Below, piece by piece: positions 10,576 to 22,250 of a DNA stretch of 64,000 nt; position 1 is the first letter of the stretch, and each line of letters begins with the position of its first letter. The notes below the pieces were generated by a model. That model was not told the DNA's origin. It saw nothing but the letters and a program-made list of their open reading frames with translations, and searched no databases. A program made the translations under genes and the position numbers. This DNA is from Craterostigma plantagineum (taxonomy: Eukaryota; Streptophyta; Magnoliopsida; Lamiales; Linderniaceae). The stretch is taken from positions 496,001 to 560,000 of the forward strand of contig JAPQWV010000333.1 of assembly GCA_027422505.1 (NCBI GenBank), given 5' to 3'.

Positions 10576-13267
10576 GAGCGCCAGAGCAACTACAACAATT
10601 CCCTACCTAAGCGACAAACTAGGTGACGAAATTCCTTACACATTTCATTTAAGTGCTAAAAGGATGAGTCACTATTAGTTCTCTAGGGATTACAATTTGG
10701 TACATTATGCATCTGAGCTGAAATGTTAAATACCAAATTTTATATAAAAAAAAAATCTATCATGCATTTTTCCGCATTTAACTCTAATATATATATATAT
10801 ATATATATATAATAACACGAAAAAAAGAAGTTTTTTTTCCTTTCAATGCATTGTTTTGAAAAACAAATTAAACACAAACAAAAACAACGAAAAAATGGGG
10901 AATGACGATGACTCAATCTACTTTGATTTGTTCACAAAATTCTTTCCTTGATATATGATTGGTTATTCGCTTAATATTGTCTGTCTAGTCGCATTCTTTT
11001 GTCTAAAGGTCACTAGCTTATTCCACTGGACACAAAGCCACATAATATATGTGAGATATTGAGCCTTATTATTTTTTCTGGACCTTGAGCGAGTCACACA
11101 TCAAATGCTTGTCTTAACTTGTATTTCTTGGCCTCATACTCGCCTTGCGTTAGATTGTTAGGAAAATGACTAGTGGCACGTAGGATATTCCTCACTTGGC
11201 CAAAATCAAATTATCATCCTTGAAATTATTCCTCTAGTCATCTCTTTTGAGCCTTCTCCGATATCCTTTCGTCATTTGTATCCCGATCAAACATTCAACC
11301 GTGATTCATAAATTTTGGAGGGTTGCAGGGTTGCATAAACGAGAAAAGGAGGGGGAGAAAAAAGCGACGAAAGAAAAAGAAGAAAATGATGACAAAAGGA
11401 GGTGGAAAACGCACACGAGGAATGCTGAACGCACAAAAAGCAGTCCAACCTGTCCTCTCAATTATCGAAATCTTTCTGAAATCATAAGAAGAGAGGCATG
11501 GATCTTGATGTGACCTTCCCCTTTGATAATATGGTACACTAGTCTGAACGGCTGGAGAGAGGAGCACCGCGAAGTGAACTTGTCCAACGATAATTCGGTC
11601 TTATATAGAGTTAACGAGAAGAGGAGCACAGCTTTGGTTCGAATTCCATAATTGTGAACTTCTCCAAATCGATAATCATTGAAACCTCTCTAGGGATTAA
11701 ACGAAGAGGAGCACGGTATCGGCCCGGGAATCAAGAAGAAGAACTTCGCCTTATATAATCTCTCAGCCTCGTAGAGAAGCGGAGCTTCAGCTTGAGCAAG
11801 TGTAGAATAATGCGAAAAAATTAAAGGATGAAAAAGAAAATGCCGGTGAAGAGGAAGACGAAGAAAAGGAAAAAGATATTTAGTCCACGATTTCTAAATA
11901 TTTTCCTTCCCTTCTAAGTCAGAACCAAAATACTAAATCCCTCAAAAGTCCCTTTGATTCCAAATCGACGGTCTCTCGCTCGGTGAAATGATTAAAAGCA
12001 TCTTGATAGCAGGTTAATTGATATAATTTTGCTTGTGTTGACATGAGTGATATATCTGGTATATAAATGCCGTGATAAAAATAATTGAGCGCTAGAGCGA
12101 ACCTCGTGAGAGTTGTCGAAATGGATCACTCTATGAACTTAGGACTTTAGTTTGACGACATCTAGACGGTAAATTATTATTCTATGTGTCATGTGAAATA
12201 TTTGCGTGAAAATGATCAAAGTGATATATTCTGACGCCAAAATAAAACAAAAAAATAATATAATAAATATAAAAAATAAAAAAATCGTATAGTATTATTT
12301 CGAATTTTTCTTTACGTTATTTTTCTTTGCATATTTATCATGCATTTTTTCTTGTATTTTTGCAATTATTTTACTCGAATTTTTCTTATACATGAAAATT
12401 TTCGCACATTTTCAAATGCATTTGCACATGCATTGGCACAGACTTGTTTAAAAGCGAAATATTTCTTGCTTATATGGTTACGCAAATTTTCATATGCGTG
12501 CTTAGGAGTTCATGCATACATGCTGAAATGATTATATGCGTTTCTACTCGTTGTGTCATATGTGTTACATTCTCATATGCATATCGTGGTGAATATGTAT
12601 ATCTTTCCGAAATTGTTAAAATATGCGAACTTTTTGAGGCGGAGTCAAGTTTCTTAGGGTGAGAAAACATGAATTAAGGGGTTGAATGAAAAATTACTTT
12701 TATTATTTTGAAATTACACCTTTAGTAAATATCTGTTGAGCATTATCTGAAGGGGAGTAATATGCACCTAAGGGGGAATAATTATTTTTTCTTTTGTAAT
12801 TCATGTCTACATTTAACTTTAACGGTTATGGTTACTCTTGACTCACTACTCTCATTTAGTATGAAAAAGCATAAACGACTAAATCCTTGGGGGAGCCTTT
12901 TAATGATTTTCAGGTATATGAAGTGGATGCATTTCAAGAAGATCCTCCAACCACTTCTCAGAGCTTACCCTCGAAGATTTAGCAAATGAAAAACAAGTCT
13001 GAAACCTGTCGGTCCACCCACCAAATTCCGCCGCGCGTACCACTCTGAAGCCGGGCTCTCTCACAATGCCACATTAAAAGGAGGCTCAGTACAACTTAAA
13101 ACAATCAAAGAAAGAGACGGCCTACCTTCTTCAGGAACTAGAGACGCTTCTTCGAGGCCGAACCAGACAACTTCCATTCGGAGAAGACGAATCTGGCGAA
13201 ACGGAGAAGATGGCTAAACCCGAGCCCTCTCCTCGACCGAACGACACGTGATTCAAGCATCATCAAC
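10576..13267. other. Internal noncoding region of copia A
   Basis: 2.7 kb with no recognisable element domain. It contains a (TA)n run at about 10785-10812, A-rich tracts, and a purine-rich stretch at 11340-11420. Open frames are short (63-90 codons), overlap on opposite strands and look fortuitous. It probably replaced the deleted pol. Confidence 0.5.
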
Positions 13268-13362
13268 GACCGAAGTTGCCAACTGTGTCCGCTGCATCAA
13301 GGACCGAAGTTGCCAACCGTGTCCACTGCAGCAACGATCGAAGTTGCCAACCGTGTTCACCT
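13268..13362 (+). repeat. 34-bp tandem triplication near copia A PPT
   Basis: Three copies of a unit starting GA(C/T)CGAAGTTGCCAAC begin at 13268, 13302 and 13336; the third is partial. They lie in an open frame (13276-13605, 109 codons) of unknown meaning. Confidence 0.85.
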
Positions 13363-13657
13363 CTCCAAACTTCAAATCGGACTTCCCAATCTCAACACAA
13401 GGTTGACCCAAATAGGGGAGTTTCGTGCGCTTTCAACGGGAGAGATGCAGACTTTCCAAAATCCGGCAATACGACTTCGTACATCTTATGTGGCATTTGC
13501 GAGAAGAACTTCGAAGGAAGATGTGAGAAAAAGCCGATGCCCAGAAGACCAGGTGAGCTTGAAGTAAAGAGGACATTTCGAGGACTCAAGGACTCTTTCC
13601 GATAGCAAGACGAAAATAACCCGCACTATATTGGAAATAGAATACAAAGGGGGAGAT

Positions 13658-14001
13658 TGTTGGACTATTTTATTGTATCCATCTAATGTAGTTATCTTAG
13701 TCTAGCTTTGATATTTAATAGCCTTGGTCTTAATTGTAATTAGTCATATTATAAGCTACTTATGTAAATATACCAACATGGTTGGTATATACAGTGACTC
13801 TAAAGCTTGCTTTAGAGTGATAATTTCATTTGAAGTAAATTCATTTTCTCGAAATTGAGCTTATTGTGGAACGAAGCTTGCTCTCCAAGTTAGAATTACC
13901 TCCCGAAGTTTCTCTCGATAAATCCAAAAGGTAATTCTCGATCTTGATCTTCGTTAATTTGCTACTTGATTTGATCCGTGTTGGATAAAAAGGACCTAAC
14001 A
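13658..14001 (+). repeat. Copia A 3' LTR
   Basis: 344 bp, TGTTGGACTATTTTATTG to GGACCTAACA, directly after the PPT at 13646-13656. Compared with the 5' LTR it has an extra AAGCTTGCTTTAGAGTG segment and scattered substitutions, which points to an old insertion. Confidence 0.9.
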
Positions 14002-14232
14002 TATAGGTATTCTAGCATTGACGTATTAGGTCGTCTATAGATCTTGAGTAAATTATAGGTGGTAATCAAGAACTTAATTAACTCGTTGGCATTCATGTTG
14101 TGTTTGTTATGAGGAATCAACATGAAGATTATATGTTAAGTTGCCTGTAGAGTACGAGCCATGAGGTATGTGTTAGAATACCTGTGTTAGATGATCAATT
14201 GCCCTTGTGTTTGTACGTAAAAAACCAACGCA

Positions 14233-14995
14233 CAGGGGCGGATCCAGAAACTTTTGACCTGTGGGCCGCAAATGGCAGACGTAAAACCAACGCACAGGGG
14301 CGGGTCGATGATAACCTTGATGAAGCTCGAATATTGACAATATGTCTTCATATTGATATAGCGTAGTATATTAAATAATAATATGCTATAAAGAAAATAA
14401 TGGAGAAAATAGCGCAAGATATATGTCTTATGAATATCAACTGTAATATTTATTTGATCCTTTTTATTTCATATTGTATTTCTTATTCAACAAGTGACTT
14501 TTAACCATATTAAGGTTCTTAAGTAAAATTTGAGGGAAAGCTTTCATTACTTGGTTTTTGTTTTATTAGTGCATAATACAAATTTAAATTTACCACGAAA
14601 GGAACTAGAAAATGTGAAAAGAGAACTAATTTAGATATTAAATAAAAATCTAATTGATAACTAAGAAGAATAAAAATTCTAAGAAAAAAATAAAAAAGGA
14701 CAATAAAGACTAAGAACAAAACATGAAAAAAATTATTTAAAAGAACGCAAAGACTAAAAAGAAAACTAAAAGAACAAAAAACGCTAACGAAAAAAAAAAA
14801 TTAAAAAGAATAAGAGAACACTTGGGGAGGATGCGAACCCCCACCATTGATATAAAGTGTAGCTACCTCACCATTACGCTACATGACATTCTTTTACATT
14901 TACAATATAGAGAGCTATATGTACTTATTCAGCTATATACTACACATATAGTACTAAAAATTTCGAAATTTTCGTGGGGGCTGTGCAGCTATCTA
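14233..14995. mobile_element. hAT-like MITE fragment with tRNA-like segment
   Basis: The left end CAGGGGCGGATCCAGAAA is a recurrent plant MITE terminus. Near the right side there is ATTTCGAAATTTTCGTGGGGG, but no matching CTGGATCCGCCCCTG end, so the element is truncated. The segment 14823-14880 read on the minus strand looks tRNA-derived (listed separately). A 20-bp stretch around AACGCACAGGGGCGG is duplicated at 14224 and 14287. The rest is A-rich and noncoding. Confidence 0.4.
14823..14885 (-). other. tRNA-like A-box/B-box segment
   Basis: On the minus strand the sequence reads TAGCGTAATGGTGAGGTAGC, then about 20 nt later GGGGGTTCGCATCCTCCCC. The second is a good Pol III B box (GGTTCGNNTCC) in a T-arm-like hairpin, and the first resembles an A box. 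No complete cloverleaf closes, so this is not a tRNA gene. Confidence 0.5.
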
Positions 14996-15004
14996 TGTTA
15001 GATA

Positions 15005-15214
15005 CTAATATTCTTCCACGTGAACCAAAATTTCAAGATATGTAAAATATTGTGCATATTGATGAAAAATTGTTCTACATGACCAAGAAGACGGAGAACT
15101 GCTGTGGACCAGCCAAAATAAGAACTATATTGGAAAAGTAATGTTTTTAGCTGCAATGGCACGTCCAATATTTGTCGAAGAAGGAAATGAAGTTAATTCG
15201 GGGAAATTGGAGTG
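15005..15214 (+). pseudogene. Mariner transposase pseudogene, N-terminal part of catalytic domain
   Basis: The translation contains NIVHIDEKLFYMTKKTENC and, after a shift, KVMFLAAMARPIFVEEGN, matching plant mariner-like (DDE) transposases. The first catalytic Asp is the GAT at 15061-15063. A stop lies just before NIVHIDEK. Copia B is inserted at 15215, and the domain resumes near 17551. Confidence 0.85.
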
Positions 15215-15565
15215 TGTTAGGTCCCTGATTATCAACTCATATGATCCTAGGCAGGAATTCTAAGGTAATCGACTTGAATTGATGAGATTGAGTTTCGATC
15301 GAAAACCTTCTAATAAAGAACACGAGAGAGAACTTTGTAGTGTGAGAAAGTGTATGTTGTTTCTCTCTCTAGAATTCAATTCTCAATCCATTCGGATCAA
15401 CTTCTAAAACTTTTTCTATTAAGCACAATGTTTACAATTGTATTTATAGCAAACACACTTGGTATAAATAACAATCTAGTCCTAACCTATGGACAAATAT
15501 AATAAAAGCCCCTAATTACAAGGACAGCTAATAAATCAAAGCACAACTCTAACATATATTCTACA
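15215..15565 (-). repeat. Copia B 3' LTR
   Basis: 351 bp from TGTTAGGTCC to ATATTCTACA, followed by TTATCCCCCTTTGTGA (15566-15581), the reverse complement of a PPT. It is therefore the 3' LTR of a minus-strand element. It matches the copia C LTR. Its left border cuts the mariner transposase frame. Confidence 0.9.
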
Positions 15566-17550
15566 TTATCCCCCTTTGTGATTGATTGCTCTTCTGCACT
15601 ATCTGTCCTCGTCGGGCGTAGAACGACTTGCGCAAGCCCAGTGCATGCTCGTAGTTCCTTATGGTGTTCCTCAACTCTAACCGCTCCTCGATAGCTTCAA
15701 GTAGCTCTAGCCGAAGCAGTTTCTCTCTCACGAACTGATGTTGAAGAAGCATGGTGTCTTCGCTGATTTCTTCCAACATTTTTTCGATATTCTTCCTGAT
15801 TGCTTTGAGCGTCCCATCACAGAATTTTTGGACCTCAGTCTTCAGCTCAACCTATTCTTGTTAGCGATTGGATTGTGGTAGGTGATTGCTAAGACTGAGC
15901 TCACGTGGATATAATTGTTGGGAAGCCCTTCGACCTCAGGTCCTTTGTTATGTGGAGTGGTCATGTTGACCTTCTTCATGTTGCTCTCCAGAAACATCTG
16001 AAGGTCGTGTGCGGCATGGTACTTGACTTAGCGCATCATGAATCTATACAGTCCCTCGAGCCCTTCCTTCTTGATAAAGCCTTGAGGATCCTTGTACTTC
16101 TCTGCATACAGCTTGTAGCGATAGTAGATCTCATCGGCAGGAAGGTACGGTAGATCGCTCTCATGAACCTCTTCTCGAGTCCTGTCTATCCACTCTATAA
16201 TGTAGATTGGATTTGGAAGACCGCCTTTTGCGTAGTATACTCCTATCAGCTGACAATCGGGCAATGGCTTTTCAGCTGATTTTTTGGAATCTCCAGTCTC
16301 CGATCAGGTCCGTTCTGGGTTAGCATCCAAAGATAGGATATCATTTTCTGCTGTTCCCAGTGAGAGATGCCTCTAAGCTCGAACTCGTTCAACTTCATAA
16401 CCTTGTCCAGTGACCTCCAGATTCGCTGACGAACTTCTTCTAGGAAAGGTATCTCTATTCTTATGTTCTCCCATGGCGTGTCGACTCCAACGGTCCCTGG
16501 AGTTAGTCTCAGAGGGCTGTCCGCTCGTCGAGCAATTAATTCTGGAAGCCTTGGGGGAATTTCGTCATGATCTTCACCTTCCTGAAGTTCTTCGTCTTCT
16601 ATTAATACTAGATTGACCAAAGTTAGGCGTAGATAATGTCAAACGTCCTTAACTCTTCTCTGAGCCATGTCGGAGGGTAAGGTGTGGGTCAACCACAAGT
16701 CATCGAAGATGTATCGATCCAGTACTTCATGTGGGTCGACTCCACGTCTTGACATTTCAGCATTTGAGCTTGAGGGTCCTTGCGTTTCTGCTAAGGCTAC
16801 GAGCATTTCGGCACTTGCTTCTTCTTCCGGAAGCAAGGGGCTTGTGAAAGTCGGTAGTGGTAAGGGCGGAGGCGTCCGTAGGTTGAAGGTGGGTGGTTCG
16901 ATTGGTTCGAGAATATGGGTTTGATGCGGGTGCGTGGTGGTGGTTTGGATTTGTGTAGTGGGTTGTGAGGTTTTAGCTGCTCCTGTGCTTGTCTGTGCCA
17001 CGCCCGAGCCTTGTCCTTGGCCGCTTGTAGATACTCACAGCCTCTTCTCCCCCTCATGACGATCCTGATGGTCAGGGTCGTCATGTCGGCGTTTGGAGTG
17101 GGAGCTTTTGCCGCGGCATGGTTGCTTAGGCGGGTTAGGACGATCCACCAGACGGTTGTAAAGATCTTCCTCTTGAGGCTTCCGATTGGTAAGGCCGATT
17201 AGTCGGGCTAGCATGATGTCGTGGAGCTCACTGAGAGGTATGGTGTATGCGTTTACGAGGATAGGTGATTGGATGGTTGGGGCAGTGAGTATGGGTTATG
17301 AGGGTGTGAGGTTTGGTCGTGAGGTTTGTCCGGACGGCTGTACCTCAGAGATTGGTGCCTTCCCCGTATCTCGTCGGAAAATCTCTAAGCAGTGTGGACT
17401 CGCTCTATAAAACGTTCCTCGAACTGTGATAGTGCAGAGGAGAGAGCAGCATGTAAGCGTGCTTCCGTCACGAACGGGGTAGGAGCCTCTGATGATGAAC
17501 CAGGACGACTGATGTCTCCTGTTAACAACCCGTGAGAGAACAGCACTACG
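15566..17550 (-). pseudogene. Long broken non-gag/pol frame in copia B fragment
   Basis: Reading leftwards from about 17550, a nearly continuous protein of roughly 550-600 codons can be followed through a few frameshifts and stops. In order it has an N-terminal segment with EAPTPFVTEARLHAALSSAL; a basic patch rich in Arg, Lys and His-Asp pairs; a Pro-rich linker with PPTFNLRTPPPLPLPTF (about 16880); DPHEVLDRYIFDDLWLTHTL (about 16735-16680); DTPWENIRIEIPFLEEVRQR (about 16480); GISHWEQQKMISYLWML (about 16380-16330); IGVYYAKGGLPNP (about 16245-16205); YLPADEIYYRYKLYAEKY (about 16140-16090); and a charged helical C-terminus (15561-15779). None of this is gag, protease, integrase, RT or RNase H. 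It ends at the PPT, the place where some plant elements carry an extra or captured ORF. The 5' LTR and pol are missing. I do not recognise the family. Confidence 0.55.
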
Positions 17551-18065
17551 ACGAAGTAGAAATAGAGAAGCAGGGACGTTGGAAATAAAACCTATTACCT
17601 GCATTACGATAGAAACTATAAAAAATGCTTGATTGAAGAAGTCGTACCGTAAATTCAGGAAAGGTGGCCTCGGGAGGATTTTGGAAAGACTATATTTATT
17701 CAACAAGATATGAAGGCATATCGATCCAAGTGACAAAAAATTTCAAGAAGTTGCTTCAACAAATCGTTTCGACATTCGAATCATATTCCAACCTGCTAAT
17801 GCACGGGATTTAAATGTTCTTGATCTTGGATTTTTCAATGCAAAATTCAGGCTCTACAACAGAAGGAGTGTCTTAATACCGTAGAACAACTTATTCATGC
17901 CGTCGTGAAATCATTTGATGAATGCCCCTCAAAGATGACGAAAACCGTATCAAATTTTTACTCTCGAATCGTGTATGCAAGAAATCATGAAAGTCGGAGG
18001 GTCTAACAGGTATGAAATCCCGCATTAGAAGAAGAGGACGCTGGAAAGAGAAGATCGTCTTCCGA
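17551..18065 (+). pseudogene. Mariner transposase pseudogene, C-terminal part
   Basis: It resumes with NREAGTLEIKPIT, then WPREDFGKTIFIQQD (second catalytic Asp, GAT 17707-17709), FQEVASTNRFDIRIIFQP, ARDLNVLDLGFF (third Asp, 17807-17809), IQALQQKECLNTVEQLIH, and SCMQEIMKVGGSNRYEIPH near the end. All three acidic residues of the DDD triad are still encoded, but at least two frameshifts and several stops break the frame. Together with 15005-15214 this is one transposase gene split by copia B. Confidence 0.85.
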
Positions 18066-18959
18066 CACAAATAACTTGTGATCCGAGTGTAGTACAAAAT
18101 ACAATAAATGTGTTCGGATCTTAAGTTTGATCATATCAGTTTTTGTTCATGCCAAGAAATGTAGCATGGATCTTATTCAACGAAGAATTGGAAGTAATCT
18201 GCATCATATTTGACCATTCAAAATAGAGCAGGGAAATTAATAATACAAGCAGTAAAACAAATTATACGCAAGGAAGAGCAATTTTCTTATATGCTGCCTT
18301 TTTACACCTCGAATCTGAATCGAGTTGGGTTTTTTTTTTTCAAACATGTCTAAGGAGATACGGGATTCCCGAAAGAATCTGATATAGATGGAGCAAATAG
18401 TTACAGAATATATGATAAGATCATAAGTATAAAATTACCTATAACCGACCCACACGTAAATTAAAAACTTTCGGAAGATAAATTTTCTATATTTTTATTA
18501 TCTCTTGTTGAATCTCTTTATTGGCATGGAATTCCCCTTCACAGATGTAAAACTTCTAAAAATCAAGATCGTGGTTAACTTTGGCTTTGGAATTGAATTA
18601 ATGATCCTCCCGTGTCTCTCGTTTGACTTGAACTTGGAAACTATGTGATGGCATCGAAACGAGTTGAATTTTGTTTCCATCTTCCATGAAATAGTGGCCC
18701 CTCATATCTCAGCTCATGAAGTGGTTTTGGGAGGGACTTTTCTGTTCACCATGGCATTACATGGGGTAACGTGAAGATTTTTAAATTTAGAGTTAATATG
18801 CTTATTGGAAGTTGTAATATTGAAAGGGTAAAATTGGAAATATAGTAAATATTTGTATTGAAATCTGTAAAACGACTTCTAACTAGAAACAAAATTAGAG
18901 ATGTACGACGACCTCTAAATAGAATCAGAGGGTGTATGTTTTATTTGGGCCGAATTACG
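18066..18959. other. Noncoding sequence between mariner and copia E
   Basis: AT-rich, with a poly(T) run near 18330. Only fortuitous short frames are present. It may include the mariner 3' flank and terminal repeat, which I could not identify. Confidence 0.4.
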
Positions 18960-19157
18960 TGAAAGTACTCGATAATACGAGTAATTTAACAGCTCATGTT
19001 GTCCTTACGGTGAGAAGAAAGGTTCTCTGTTTGTTTTATCGGCAGGGGAAGCGTATGTAAGAAAGACAACCAAAGCAGCAATGCTTCAGTTTGCAACGTC
19101 GATTAGGCCATGTCGGATATCAAATGTTGCAGTAGATTTCAAGACGTTGCTAGATGG
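18960..19157 (+). pseudogene. Copia E GAG-pre-integrase fragment
   Basis: After frameshifts the translation gives SLFVLSAGEAYV and RLGHVGYQMLQ, the GAG-pre-integrase domain that precedes integrase in copia Pol. The frame is cut after codons for Leu-Leu-Asp by insertion of copia F at 19158, and continues at 22528 with matching sequence. Confidence 0.85.
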
Positions 19158-19299
19158 TAATGGAGTAAATCAATATAAGGAAATATTATATTAACCTTCA
19201 CATGGTATCAAGCCAGCAACATAAACCCTTTTTTCTTCTTTTTCTTTCTCTCCAATATATTGCCATCACGATTATGTCTCCTTCAAATTCTTTTCCATC

Positions 19300-20515
19300 C
19301 TCCTCTAATACTCCAACCTATGTTTGGTACTTGGATAAGGACGCATCGTTGCATAATATGTCAGGATTTCTCTTCGCCGTACACAAGTTCTGATTCAGTT
19401 GTCTTCGGTAACGGTGCACTATTGCCTATCTCTCAATTCAGTAGTTGTACTTTGATATCTTTTCCATTAGTAATGAGGATTCAAAATATCAAACATTGAT
19501 CAATCACCGAGAGTTCAACCTCAAATTATGTGACGTACTCGTTGTTCCTACCTCACGAAGAATTTGCTTTCTGTAAGCAAATTAACCATTGACTTGCCTG
19601 TGAATGTGCTTTATACTGAAAGTCGTTTTATGATTCAACATCGTCTCAGCCAAGACATTATAGCACATGGGCAGCGTAGTCAAGGACTTTATGAGTTGGA
19701 TGTTCCTCATATGTTTTTGGTGGCGACTCAGATACCGAAAGCATCATTCGAACTGTGGAACTCTCGTCTTGGTCAATTTCGTATAATGCAATCTTCTATT
19801 TAAGTAAGGCTGGGAGGATATACGTGACTTTCATTGTTACCTGAACCATTGATTTGTGACATTAGATGATAAGCGTTCTTCTTCTGTTTTGGATACTGTT
19901 CATTGTGATCTGTGGGACCTGCTCCAATCAGTCCTGGTTCTTGTTTTTGCTATTATTTCATTTTTGCGGATGACTTCTCTCGGTTCACGTGTACCTATCC
20001 GTTGAGACATAAATCCGATTTTTATGCTGTAGTGGTTCAGTCTGTTTAAAATCAATTTTATCGTCGTATTCACACTTTTCACGGTGATAGAGGTGCATAG
20101 TTCACCAACAACAGAGTGCAGTCGTGATTTGGGCATTCGTCACATTCAGTCTTGTTCGTATACGCCAGCTCAAAATGGACACTCCGAACAGAAACATAGA
20201 CATGTTACTGAAACAGGTCTAGCGACGCTCCTCCATTCTCATACCCCCATGAAGTTCTGGGTCGAGGCTTTACGTCTATCTTCAAAAGTGCTAGATGGAA
20301 TGGAAAATCGTCATTTGAGCTGTTATTATTTACTTCTCCGAATTTTGAGAATTTTCATCCTTGGCTGTCGAGTATATTCATGTCTTCGAGATTATACAGC
20401 AAACAAATTTGAGCCACGAAGCACAACTTGTAGTTTTATGGGTTTCTCACATAAAGGGGTTCGTTGCTACGATCATATTTCCTTCCGCTTTTACATATTG
20501 TCAAGCTAAATTTGT
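19300..20515 (+). pseudogene. Copia F protease, GAG-pre-integrase and integrase remnants
   Basis: Domains in order: protease trace WYLDKDASLHNMS near 19325 (family WYLDTGASHHMT; the catalytic DTG is now Asp-Lys-Asp); DSVVFGNGALLPIS; GAG-pre-integrase LLSVSKLTIDLPVNVLYTES to LWNSRLGQF (19564-19790); integrase core with VHCDLWGP (about 19900), a FADDFSRFTWTYPLRHKSDF stretch, TFHGDRGA near 20075, and YTPAQNGHSEQKHRHVTETG (20160-20220). There are many frameshifts and stops. Integrase would insert the cDNA, but this copy cannot. Confidence 0.85.
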
Positions 20516-20929
20516 GGAATCTTCTTTCCGTTCGTCAAATCTGATGACAGGCCAAGCGTACACTCCGTACCTATTTAAGAATTTTTTTGAACCACCAAGA
20601 GCCGTTAGTCCACTTCCCGACGCCACGACTTCGTCCGATACTGTACTCACAAGCTCTCAACATCGACTTTGTACTATGTGTGAAAACAATCCATGTCGCA
20701 AGCTCCTGCGGTTGTATCCATTCCTCCAGTCATACAACCGAACATGTTGTGGATCATGATATTGAATCCGACTCAACGACACAACTTGATCCATCTTCCC
20801 AAGTGCAACCAGTTGTTGCGCCGCAATCCATCGTTCTACTCACCCTGTGCAAACTCGGGCTTAGTCGGGTATCTTTAAACCGAAGCATTTGCCTATTATG
20901 CTTGCATTAGCTTTATCAATATTCTTGTT

Positions 20930-21660
20930 ATGGTTAGTAAACACTATGAGATCAAATCGGCTTTAAAATGGCCTGAATGGGTTGCCACTATGAACGAAGA
21001 ACCTTTCCTTTGTACTCTAATCAGACTTGGGATCTCGTTCCACATCCTACAAATACAAATGTTGTGGGATCAAAATGGGTTTTTCTAATCAAATTTTAGC
21101 TAACAGATCGATTGACCGTCATAAAGCCCACTTTGTTGCCCAAGGTTTCACACAGCTGTCGGGTTTTGAATACTCACGTACCTTTAGTCCCGTGATTCGG
21201 GCTTCTACGGATCGAGTTGTGCTCTCTAACGCTGTACTGAATAACTGGACTCTTCATCAGTTAGACGTCACAAATGCTTTACGGCGTTTTATTGAAACCC
21301 GTATTTATGGAGCAACCACCTGGATTTGTTGATGCCAACTATCTAAGTCAATGTTTGCCGCCTTGAAAAGGCGTTATATGGTTTGAATCAAGCTCCTAGT
21401 TCCTGGTTTCAACGGCTCAGTGACTTCCTCTTGAGCATTGGTTTCAACTGCAGCTGCACTGATTCGTCGTTATTCATTTATATTCGTGAATCATCAATTT
21501 TATATCTTTTGGTATATGTTGATGATTTTATTCTGACAGGAAACTCGAGTTAGCCTGAAATCTCTCATCGCTCACCTACGTAGAGAGTTCGCCATCAAGG
21601 ACCTAGGAAAACTATATTATTTCTTAGGTCTTGAGGTTTCTTGTACTTTGTCAGGCATTT
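20930..21660 (+). pseudogene. Copia F reverse transcriptase remnant
   Basis: Segments ALKWPEWVATMNEE, TWDLVPHPTNTNVVGSKWVF, DRHKAHFVAQGFTQLSGFEY, FSPVIRAST and LHQLDVTNA are followed by the catalytic box YVDDFILTG (YVDD at 21515-21526) and GKLYYFLGLEVS. The active-site Asp pair is intact but the frame is broken repeatedly. Confidence 0.9.
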
Positions 21661-21689
21661 TTCTTAATCAGGCAAAATATGCTCGTGAT

Positions 21690-22250
21690 ACGAGATCATT
21701 GGTTGGAGCTCTCCAATATCTCACGGTTGCACGCCTTGATTTATCATTTGCACAGTCAACATTTGCAGAGTCGTACTGTTGTACATTTTCAGGCAGTAAA
21801 GCCAACCCTTTGATACGTGAAGCGTACGCCAACTTATGGTTTATCTTTTACTCGTGGCTCTTCATCGACTCTCATTGCATATTCTGATGCTGATTGGGCT
21901 CGTTGTGAGGAAACAAGACGATCTACTTATGGATATTCTATTTTTCTTGGTGGCAATCTAGTCTCTTGGAGTGCTAAGAAACAACCCACAATTTCTCGTT
22001 CAAGTTGTGAATCAGAATATCGTGCTCTTGTAAATGCAGCCTCAGAAATTGTATGTGTGCTTCAGCTTCTTCGAGAGCTCCGCATCAAACCAACGTCTTG
22101 TCCTACTTTATACTCGGACAACAATAGTGCGCTTTTTCTAAACCAAAATCCAAGTGCTCACAAGCGGGCGAAGCACATCGATATTGATTTCACGATGTCC
22201 GTGAGCTTGTTTAACGGCTACGCACGGAGTACATATCTACCGACTTAAAT
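21690..22250 (+). pseudogene. Copia F RNase H domain
   Basis: The frame 21817-22248 is the longest intact stretch of this element. It holds YSDADWARCEETRRSTYGY, FLGGNLVSWSAKKQPTISRS, SCESEYRAL, LYSDNNSALFLNQNP and KHIDIDFT. These are the classic copia RNase H motifs, with the Asp, Glu and Asp active-site residues present. The upstream part (LVGALQYLTVARLDLSFA) is in another frame. Confidence 0.9.

Larger units (their letters stand above)
6765..14001 (+). mobile_element. Ty1/copia retrotransposon copia A, complete ends, non-autonomous
   Basis: It has both LTRs, a tRNA-iMet PBS (TGGTATCAGAGC, 7101-7112) and a PPT (AAAGGGGGAGA, 13646-13656). The internal 6.56 kb holds a gag-like coiled-coil frame and a protease trace, but I find no integrase, reverse transcriptase or RNase H. 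It would therefore have to be mobilised in trans. A hAT MITE (7720-8441) is inserted in the leader. The LTR ends (GGACCTAACA) match those of copia B and C, so the three are related families. Confidence 0.8.

Noticed and set aside
14823..14885. A functional tRNA gene
   Set aside because: There are A-box-like and B-box motifs but no closing acceptor stem, and it lies within a MITE.
17296..17736. 146-codon minus-strand frame as a membrane protein
   Set aside because: It overlaps the plus-strand mariner transposase and the copia B junction. The mariner reading has clear motifs, and this one has none.
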